A stretch of 64,000 bases of DNA from Prorocentrum cordatum (lineage: Eukaryota; Sar; Dinophyceae; Prorocentrales; Prorocentraceae), in the NCBI GenBank assembly GCA_963575745.1, contig CAUYUJ010000681.1:268084-332083 (forward strand), given 5' to 3'. Shown here piece by piece: positions 56,206-64,000 of this stretch. Position numbers and translations under genes: made by a program. The stretch's first letter is position 1; each line of letters starts with the position of its first letter. The notes under the pieces were generated by a model that saw nothing but the letters and a program-made list of their open reading frames with translations, was not told where the DNA came from and made no database searches.

Positions 56206-56544
56206 GCGTTGAAGCACGGGCGGGAGCATTCTGTTCGTCCCATGGCCCCTGTCCGAATCCAGCAGGACTGGGCGGCAGGGAGCGGTCCAGACCCGAGAGA
56301 AGAGAAAGAGAGAGAGAGAGAGGCTGCGCGTGCAAATGGGAGGGGACGGTCAGGGTGGGGGCCGCCCCGACTGGGAGCGGAGCGGAAGGGCTCTGTCTGC
56401 TTTCTCTCTCTTGGGGGCTCACGGCTGATGTGGGGATGGAGGGGTCTGCCCTCTGATTGGGGGTGGACGGGTGGCGGCGAGAGCTGAAGGTCACCTTCGG
56501 GAAGGTCTTCGCAAGAACAGCCAAAGGTTCATAAGCCGGTTTGA

Positions 56545-56710
56545 GGGGCCATGAGCCGGCTCGGCCCAGAATAGACCCAGAATCAAGGCGGGCTGGGCCG
56601 GATCAAGCGGGACTGGGCGGAATTCAGCGGGATTATGCTAGATCAGGCTTGTTGTCGACCACGGATGCACCAGTGCCGATGCTGAATTTACCCTCCGAGG
56701 AATGGTCCAT
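56545..56710 (+). repeat. Dispersed direct repeat, copy 2
   Basis: Same landmarks as copy 1, with GTCGACCACGGATGCACCAG in place of the copy 1 form. Confidence 0.8.
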
Positions 56711-56954
56711 CTTAGGGGAGGAACCGCCACCAACCGCACGTGCGAGCTCTAACCAGAAATCAGAAGACGGCGCTATCCGCACGGCGTGAACAAACTGTGC
56801 GAAAACCACGCTCGAACAGAAAATGACCACATTCTCCCCGCCGCAGGCGTTGGGAGGGGTGGGATGCGAAGAGGGTCCCTCGAGGTGCTTGCAAAGCTCT
56901 CTCCATCTCAGCTGTGGGACCAGAGACGCACCTGCTCTGGCGGCTGCCGCCCCT

Positions 56955-57338
<384 letters not shown>

Positions 57339-57569
57339 CCGGCCCCCTCGGGAGACCGGCGAGCCTGATGCGCGGGGCACAGGAGGACTGCTTGGCAATC
57401 GACTGCAGCTGGACAAATATCGTATCGAGGCGCTGGTAGTGCGCCCAGTCCTGCCGAGGAACGGGGCGCTCTCACGGGCGCCTCCCGCGGGGAGAGGCCC
57501 CGCATGGACTCCGGGCCTCGCGGGCGTTCCACCCGTGGCGGGATGGGAACGCACGTGAGGAGAACAACG

Positions 57570-57665
57570 GTCGGCGGCCTGCGCGGAGTTCTCGGATCGG
57601 CGCCGGACCCCCCTCCCCCGGAGGCGCCGCCATTGGGGCCCCAGCGCCGATCTGCGAGGCACCGC
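57570..57665. mobile_element. Palindromic MITE-like element, copy 3
   Basis: CTGCGCGGAGTTCTCGGATCGGCGC on the left pairs with GCGCCGATCTGCGAGGCACCGCG on the right, less perfectly than in the other copies. Confidence 0.55.
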
Positions 57666-57849
57666 GTGCCCGGTGCCCAAAAGGGCCCAGGCCCCAAACG
57701 CATGGGGCCGTGCCGCGCGCTCGTGGGCGCTGCCCATGGGAGCTCGCCAAGCGACCTCTCCACGGGCCCCGGGAGCGAGCCGCGGAGCCCCAAAAAGTTC
57801 TCCGGCGTGCTCTCGGATGGTCGCAGGGGCAGGTCCTGGGGCTCTTTTG

Positions 57850-58140
57850 GGGGGGGGGTCGGGGTCCAAGACGGCCCACGAGGCTCTCAAGATCGCCCCA
57901 GAACGACCCCACGAGCCCTCAAGCGGGGCATAAGAGGGCCCAGAGAGGGCCCAACAGGGGGCTGGAACTCCGAGGGGCTCCAGGAGCCTCCCCCAAGATG
58001 ACCCTAGAGGCCGCCAGCAAGCCTCCAAGACGCCCCCCGGACGCCTCCAGAGGCCCCCAAGATGCCCCTGTAGGAGGCCTGGAGAGGCCTCCAAGATGCC
58101 TCCAAGAAGCACCCCTCGAGACCCCAAGAGGCCTCTTGTC
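57850..58140 (+). repeat. Degenerate CCAAGA/GGCCC units
   Basis: Short units such as GGCCTCCAAGATGCC and GCCCCCAAGATGCC. Same style as 17.4-18.7 kb and 32.1-32.5 kb. Confidence 0.75.
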
Positions 58141-58840
58141 AAAGACCCAGGCACGGTGATGGAAAGGGGCGATAGCCACTTGATGCCTTGCTATGCCCAA
58201 GCCGAAGCCTGCTTTCGACCGACCTGTGACAAACTCGCAAGTTGTATGTAAACATTCGACGGTGCGCTGACTAGCCTGACTTGGCTTGGATATAAGCCTC
58301 AGGATGTTGAACGATTGGATCTTGGGATCTTCTCCTGAATCCTGATGGGACCATTGGACCCCGATCCTGGACCTCGGATTCCAGGATCTACGGGGCCTAG
58401 GACCCATAGACCTCGGATAGTTTCATGCTTGGGGAGAGGAAGCGTCTCTGGAATGGCCAAACAAGTAGAAACAATGGTAGCAATCATACGAATATCCGAC
58501 ACCGTGCCGTACGCATTGAGTGGAGTGCCCTCAGGGCCCTTCGACATCTGTGTTGAATCCTTTGGAAACTCATTAAGCGGTCCAAACCTCAAATTCGCTG
58601 ATTCCTTAAGGTTTCTCGCAGGACGTCCTGGGCTGGTCACATGGTTTTCCGAAGTGCGAAAGTGCACCCAAATGGGCCCAACAGGGCCCAAAGATGCCGC
58701 AGCAAAAACTGTCCAAGGGGTCCCCGAGTCGGCCTAAGAGCGCCCGAAGACGCCTCAGGCGCCCTTCAGACGGCCCAAGAAACCCACAAGACGCCCACTA
58801 GGGCCCCACGATGACCCGAAAGAGGGCCCAAAGAGATCGA
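58141..58840. other. Spacer with overlapping open frames
   Basis: Between 58430 and 58690 both strands are open and fairly protein-like (plus VETMVAIIRISDTVPYALSG; minus MIATIVSTCLAIPETLPLP). The strand cannot be settled and no domain is seen. The CCTGGACC/GGATCC-rich part at 58315-58400 is weakly repetitive. Confidence 0.35.
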
Positions 58841-58845
58841 ACCTA

Positions 58846-60105
58846 TCCCGGCGAAGGACCCAACCATATGCAGTTGTGGGTGCCGAGCTGTGGGTTCATA
58901 GTTCGACAGGTCCCCCTATGGGGCCACCAACTCGGGGTGGAATGGTTCCCTCTTGGCACGTATCCACGCTCGACAAGTTCCCGCTCCCCTCCCCCTCCTC
59001 CTCCTCCTCCTCCTCCTCCTCCTCCTCCTCCTCCTCCTCCTCCCCCTTCTTCGTCTTCTTCTTCTTCTCCTCCTCCTCCTCCTTCGGTGTGCCGCGGAGC
59101 TTCCTGTAGGTCCACGATCCTCGTGAGGGGTGTACAGGAATGGGCGCCGCGCCGCCATGCAACCCTTGCCACTGGAGCCTTCTGTGGAGCTCCCTACGGG
59201 GCCACGGTCCTCGTGAATGGTGTACCGAAATGGGTGCGGCGCCGCCATGCAACAACTGCAACTGGAGCCTTCTGTGGAGCTCCCTATGGGGCCACGATCC
59301 TTGTGAGTGGTGTGCCGACATGGGTGCGGCGCCGCCATGCAACCCCTGCCACTGGAGCCTTCTACGGAGCCACGATCCTCGTGAGGGGTGTGCCGAAATG
59401 GCTGCGGCGACGCCGTGCAAGCCCTGCCACTGGAGCCTTCTGTGGAGGCCCCCACGGGGCCACGGTCCTCGAGAAGGCTGTACCGAAATTGGTGTGACGC
59501 CGCCGTGCACCCCCTGCCACTCGAGCCTTCTGTGGAGCTTCCTATAGGACCATGATCCTCGTGAGGGATGTACCGACATGTGTAGGGTGCCGCCATGCAC
59601 CCCCTGCCACTGGGGCCTGCTATGGAGGTCCCTACAGGGCCACAATCCTCGTGAGGGGTGTTCCGAAATGGGTGGGGCGCCGCCCTGCAGACCCCTTGCC
59701 ACTAGAGCCTTCTACGGAGCTCCCTATGGGGCCACGGTCCTCGTGAATGGTGTACCCATCTGGGTGCGGCGCCGCCACGCAAACCTTGCCACTGGAGCCT
59801 TCTGCGGAGCTCCCTACGGGGCCAAGATCCTCGAGAGGGTTGTACAGAGATGGGTGCGGCGCCGCCGTGGAAGCCCTGCCACTGGAGCCTTCTGTGGAGC
59901 CCCCTACTGGGCCAACATCCTCGTGAGGGATGTTCCGAAATGGGTGAGCAGGAGGAGGTAAAGGAGGAGGAGGAGGAGGAAGGAAGGAAGGAAGGAAGCA
60001 AGGAAGGAGAAAGGAAGGAAAGAAGGAAGTAAGGAAGGGACGAATGAGGATGAGACGCGGGGACGGTCTCTTGGTCTCTTGAAAACGAGGACCCAACATG
60101 TGATT
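58846..60105 (+). mobile_element. Satellite-bearing element, copy 3
   Basis: Left end CCCGGCGAAGGACCCAACCATATGCAG; a short unique part; CTC and TTC tracts at 58995-59080; about 11 satellite units (CGCCGCCATGCAACCCCTGCC, ACTGGAGCCTTCTGTGGAGC, GGGGCCACGATCCTCGTGAGG); a GGA/GGAA tract at 59948-60035; and right end CTCTTGAAAACGAGGACCCAAC at about 60077-60098. No coding insert. Confidence 0.75.
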
Positions 60106-60280
60106 CCAAAACAAATCTGAAAACGATCTCAGCATTCTCGCCTCCTCGAACTTCCGACACTCCAAGACTGCTAAAGCGGTCGACCACAGCACACGAGGGC
60201 CCCAAGACGGCGCAGGAGGCGCCTGGAAGAGGGCCAAAGAAGGATCCAAGAGGGCCCCGAGAGGAGGACGACGCGGAGGA
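60106..60280. other. Short unique spacer
   Basis: Nothing recognised. Confidence 0.45.
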
Positions 60281-60284
60281 GGAC

Positions 60285-60376
60285 GAGGAGGACGAGGAGG
60301 AGGAGGAGGAGGAGGAGGAAGAGGAGAAGGACGAGGAGGAGCAGGAGGAGGAGGAGGAGGAGGAGGAGGAGGAGGA
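60285..60376. repeat. (GGA)n microsatellite
   Basis: GGA triplets with GAC and GAA variants. Confidence 0.95.
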
Positions 60377-60644
60377 CGCATCCGCGCCGCGAGGCGCCAC
60401 CGCAGCCACGTTTGATTCTGGGATCTTCCGGCGCGCTGATTCCACGCCCGGGGATCCAGGATTGCAGGCCAGCCCTCCACAGGGTGGAGGGGCACCCGCC
60501 CCAGCCCAGACCCGCGCCGGGAGGGAGCTCTCTAAGGACGACGTGCTCCCCGGTACCTGAGGGTGACGTTTCCAGGGCTCCCTTTACCTCACTTCGTTTC
60601 TCTCCTCCCTCCTCCCGCTCCTCCCTCCCTTCATAGAGGAAGGA

Positions 60645-60810
60645 AAGCTGCGTAAACATAAACTGACGACGCTCCGCGCGGATTTCTTGGATCGGCGCTA
60701 AGGCCCCCTGGCGGCGCCTCTGGCACCGCCCCTGGCGCGCTCCGCGCGCCAGGGAGGGGGCTCTAGCCCAGATCCAAAAATCCGCGCGGACCGTCGGAAG
60801 TGAAAATGAA
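60645..60810. mobile_element. Palindromic MITE-like element, copy 4
   Basis: CCGCGCGGATTTCTTGGATCGGCGC on the left pairs with GATCCAAAAATCCGCGCGGA on the right. The inner part contains a second palindrome, CCCTGGCGCGC-TCC-GCGCGCCAGGG (60731-60755). It is the best-preserved copy of the family. Confidence 0.8.
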
Positions 60811-62230
60811 TGCTGTTGTTTGTTCTTCTACTTCAGCCTCGCTTGCCTGATCCACCCACCCCCCCCCTTCCTCCTGCCAAGCACCGTCCTGTCTAGAGGG
60901 CCCCAAGGGTGCTTTACAGTGCGAGGTCTCCCTCCCTCTCCTCCCGCTCCTCCCGCACCTGCCTCCCTTCAGCCTCCTCCCTCCCTCCTGCGCCTCCCTC
61001 CCGTCAGCCTCGCTTGCCTCCCCCCCCCTCCCACCGCCCTGTTCAGCGGGTCCCCGGGGTGCTTCACAGAGCGAGGCCTCCCTCGTATGCCTCTGCGTCG
61101 GGCGGCGCCGCTGCTTCTGGCCCACCTCGGACCGACCAACGCCTGCACCCGCAACGGGATACAGTCGGATTCGATCGGGGAGGACACCCGAGAGGGCACA
61201 AGACTCTTGCGACAGCAACGTGGCCCCAGAACACCAAACGACATGCGGGTTGCGAAGGTCGGGAGAGACAGGACACAAGGGCACCCTCGGTTTGGCATGG
61301 TCGACCTACCTATCAGGTCCGACTGTAAACTGCAGTGAAAAGTGCCCTCCGTCTTCCATCTTCCTCTTCTCCTCCTCAGGGACGGCAACCGATGGTCATG
61401 TGGATCGCTGACTTCACGCAGGGGTATCGTCTTGTGAAGTCGCAGCTTGTCCCGGAAGCGTTTTCCTGATATTTTCCCATGCGTGTGCCGCAAGACTTTC
61501 CGCAGCTCCTCCGCAGCGCTTCCTGGGCTCCTTAGCAACTTCTTTCTCGAGCTAGCAAGCTCCCAAGACATCCTTTAAACCGTTCTTGCAAGCGTCTCCC
61601 ACACGGGTGTCGAGAGCGCCTGATGTCGTGTTGGACTGCTCTGCTATCCGGTTTTAGACACAACAAGTAATCTTGCAAAATGGCAGCGATTCTAGTAATC
61701 CCAGAGGACGGGATGGCTGGGTGTGGCAAGAGATAGTCGGGCCAGCTGTTGAACACAATTGCCAAGTTGGTAGGAAACTCGGGAAAGATCCCATACCTTC
61801 TGGCCTACAAGGCGGATGGCTTTTGCATACGCAGGTCCATGAAGGTCCGGGATCTGGCTTTACGATAGTCGAATGGAGCAAACGATATGGACTCGCTTTG
61901 GCTGTGGACGGGCACTTGCCAAGGTGCTGATACTGAGGAAAGGTGCACGGCGTCCTTTGCTCACACCGCCCAGTTCACTGGGGCGTCGCACCTTGCTCCA
62001 TAGCGGGGACGGGGAGGTGGGTGAGCAGGACAGCCCAATGGGGAGGCGCGATCGACGTTAGGGGTGGCAAGCATTCTGACGATCGCCTTCTGGGCCAGAA
62101 CATCACCCGATAGAGGGCCAGCTGGGTCGCGAGTCTCGACGATTTGGGAACTCTCGGCTGGCTCTATAGTTCAGCAGGGCTGGCCACAAGACACCTCACA
62201 ACAAACATGCGACGTCTTGATGTTTTCAAT
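60811..62230. other. CT-rich part and spacer without a supported gene
   Basis: Pyrimidine-rich sequence with CTCCCTCC units at 60860-61060, including two related blocks ending GGGGTGCTTYACAG-like (60907 and 61056). From 61500 to 61930 frames on both strands look partly protein-like (minus FNSWPDYLLPHPAIPSSG, plus GWVWQEIVGPAVEHNCQVG), without a domain. Confidence 0.35.
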
Positions 62231-62231
62231 G

Positions 62232-62335
62232 CGCGGTCTCCAGAAGTCGCGAACCTGTGCCGAGGGCCCGTTTCTCGTCCCGAGTCGTCTCTTGACGGCC
62301 TCGAGGCCTGGCAAAGGCCCTCGGAGGCCGAAAAC
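62232..62335 (+). repeat. Dispersed direct repeat, copy 1 (partner 62706-62815)
   Basis: GGTCTCCAGAAG, CCGAGGGCCCGTTTCTCGT, CCGAGTCGTC, TTGACGGCC and AGGCCTGGCAA follow in the same order in the partner, 474 bp downstream. Confidence 0.8.
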
Positions 62336-62705
62336 TATCAAAGACCGTCCACAGACAAGGCGCTGACTTTTGCCAGATGCGAGCGCAGAGCCCGGGCGCA
62401 GACTGCCAGCCTCCCTCGCCTCACTGGCGCCGCCGCTTCGAGGCCGGCGGCGGTTCAGACGACGTGGCATTGATGAGAAAGTCTACCACCATGGGCCGGC
62501 GGTGCGCTCAGGGGAGAAGGGGGAGGAGGCAGGCCTGCTCGGGAAGCGGCGGGGCTTCTCTCAAAAGCACTCGGGGCTTCTGAGAAGCCGTCGATACGCG
62601 GCTTCGGAGAAGGCTTACAAACATTGTCACAAAGGCCGGAGGCATTCTGGACCCTCCGAGAAGGCCCGCCCCCCTCCCCAGACATACGACGTCTCGCGCT
62701 TCCAA

Positions 62706-62815
62706 AACAGGGTCTCCAGAAGCCCCGAGCCTTTTCCCAAGGCCCGTTCGTCATACCGAATCGTCCTTTGACAGCCACAAGGCCCGGCGAGGGTCCCTAG
62801 AGACCGCGAACGGCC
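62706..62815 (+). repeat. Dispersed direct repeat, copy 2
   Basis: GGTCTCCAGAAGCCCCGAGCC, AAGGCCCGTTCGTC, CCGAATCGTCCTTTGACAGCC, then AAGGCCCGGCGAGGG. Confidence 0.8.
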
Positions 62816-63487
62816 AAAAATCTCCCGTCAAGCCTGCTTCATTACGCGAGCATGTCTGGGTCTGCTTGTGGCTTTCGGGCCACAGCTCCGCTCCAGCGGC
62901 CGTTCGGGACGATCGGGGCACCCTCGGAACGCTCTCGGCGAGGCACAGCTGCTGGAAAGCAGCCCGAGGCTGGAAGACATCCTCGAACCGACGAAGACGC
63001 CCGAGAACTCCCAGAAACGCCCGAGACTGCCTTCACCCCTGGGCGCGCTGCCGATTGGCACGTGGTCTGTGGGATGCCCTGCGTTCGGCATCCTCTGAGG
63101 GGCAACGATAAGTGGGGGGCCAGCTCAGGGTGAGGAGCATAGAACGGCGATCGGCTCCCGATGGCGAATCGGGGGCGGGGTGGGATATCGGGCCGTATAC
63201 GCCATGAATGTGCGATTGGGGGTCGATGCATCCCCCCCTGAGCCTACGGTCAGAAACTTCCAAGGGTCGCGGCGGCGGCCTGGCGACACGCTATACGTGT
63301 CGCTCCGATTCGTGGGAGGGGAGGCTGGGAAAGGCTCGGGACGTTGACGCTTGGGGACCAGGTCGTGGATAATGTGTCGGTCCGAAGCGCGGTGGGCCAA
63401 AACCGACGGTGCCACACGCTGAACCAAGGTTCCTGACCGTATCTCGGGGGCGTCCAAAAGGGGGGTGTCCAGGATAGGGTGCACATA
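62816..63487. other. Spacer
   Basis: Open frames overlap on both strands; none carries a recognised domain. Confidence 0.4.
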
Positions 63488-63949
63488 TCACCCCCCTCTC
63501 TTTGGGGAAACCAGAAAATACCGATACCGCTGCTCCCTGGACCTCTCCCAAGGTGCGTTCTCGGGACGAAAAGCCAGCGGTGGCGACGAAGGCCTCCCGG
63601 GAGGCCCAAACAAGGTAAAACAAACCAAGGGCAGTGGCATCGATGACCCTCCCCTCCCCTGACCGTCACCACCCCCCTCTTGGGCGCCACCGAGCGCATC
63701 CCCCCCCAAATCTGCCCCTGACATCCTCTCCGGGACCGCGAGCACGTCGTCGCTGGCTGGCGGCCGGAGCGCGCGCACTGGGGCGAGCAGGGCGCCACGG
63801 GTGAATATGTAGTCGAACACGCCCCGCACGTCGCGGTCCGCCCAGCCACCCCAGCTGGTTCGGAGGAGGGCCAGTCGAGCCGACGGCGGCCCTCCCTGTG
63901 CTTTTCCGTAGTCTGAGCCTGTCGGTGGCCCGGTGCGGAGCGGACGCAA
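63488..63949 (-). CDS. Possible partial coding frame at the right edge
   Basis: A minus-strand frame open from 63949 (ATG-equivalent position uncertain) contains an ordinary protein-like stretch (SARLALLRTSWGGWADRD, then VRGVFDYIFTRGALLAPVRA) before becoming Gly-rich. A second minus frame over the same region is also open to the right edge. The strand is probably minus, but no family is recognised. Confidence 0.25.
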   Translation of the reverse strand: MRPLRTGPPTGSDYGKAQGGPPSARLALLRTSWGGWADRDVRGVFDYIFTRGALLAPVRALRPPASDDVLAVPERMSGADLGGDALGGAQEGGGDGQGRGGSSMPLPLVCFTLFGPPGRPSSPPLAFRPENAPWERSREQRYRYFLVSPKRGG

Positions 63950-64000
63950 AGCCCCAGAACTGCCCGCGTCGTGGCAAAAATCACGACGGGATTCGTTTTG

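Overview
The window looks like nuclear DNA from a large, gene-poor, GC-rich protist genome. A dinoflagellate is my best inference, because of many long microsatellites, segment-scale tandem duplications and several mobile-element-like repeat families. I cannot prove the lineage: I see no rRNA, tRNA, trans-splice leader or recognisable housekeeping gene. Bacterial architecture (operons, Shine-Dalgarno sites, dense genes) is absent.

Layout. 1-1.73 kb: on the minus strand, a partial cysteine-rich protein of repeated CxxC modules runs off the left edge. 1.7-6.3 kb: tandem duplications and (GA)n. 6.28-8.18 kb: a 632-residue minus-strand protein of unknown function. 8.4-15.9 kb: a complex of related mobile-element-like blocks (TTG tract, 160-bp core, GGA tract, 210-bp tail), two more unknown minus-strand genes (320 and 138 residues) and a truncated inverted copy of the second. 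15.9-20.1 kb: three satellite-like arrays (periods about 434, 850-1000 and 350 bp). 20-35 kb: minisatellites, a palindrome of about 1.15 kb at 22.3-23.5 kb, and long arrays at 28.0-28.9, 30.2-32.1 and 33.5-34.5 kb. 35.1-37.7, 52.5-53.9 and 58.8-60.1 kb: three copies of one element family with a shared leader, a roughly 90-bp satellite body and a shared hairpin-like end; the first also holds a broken helicase-like reading frame. 45-49.6 kb: a mixed cluster of gene fragments, including a frame of about 320 codons split by one TAG and a small one-pass membrane protein. 50-64 kb: palindromic foldback elements, microsatellites and no confident gene.

Few genes can be tied together. The three unknown genes at 6-16 kb are all on the minus strand, and all lie next to GA or GGA tracts at their 3' ends. 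One of them has been partly copied by the surrounding repeat complex, which suggests that element activity has moved genic 3' ends. Most of the remaining sequence is repeat-derived, so long open frames there (poly-Ser, Leu-Ser, Glu-Arg, Gly-Val and similar) should not be read as proteins.
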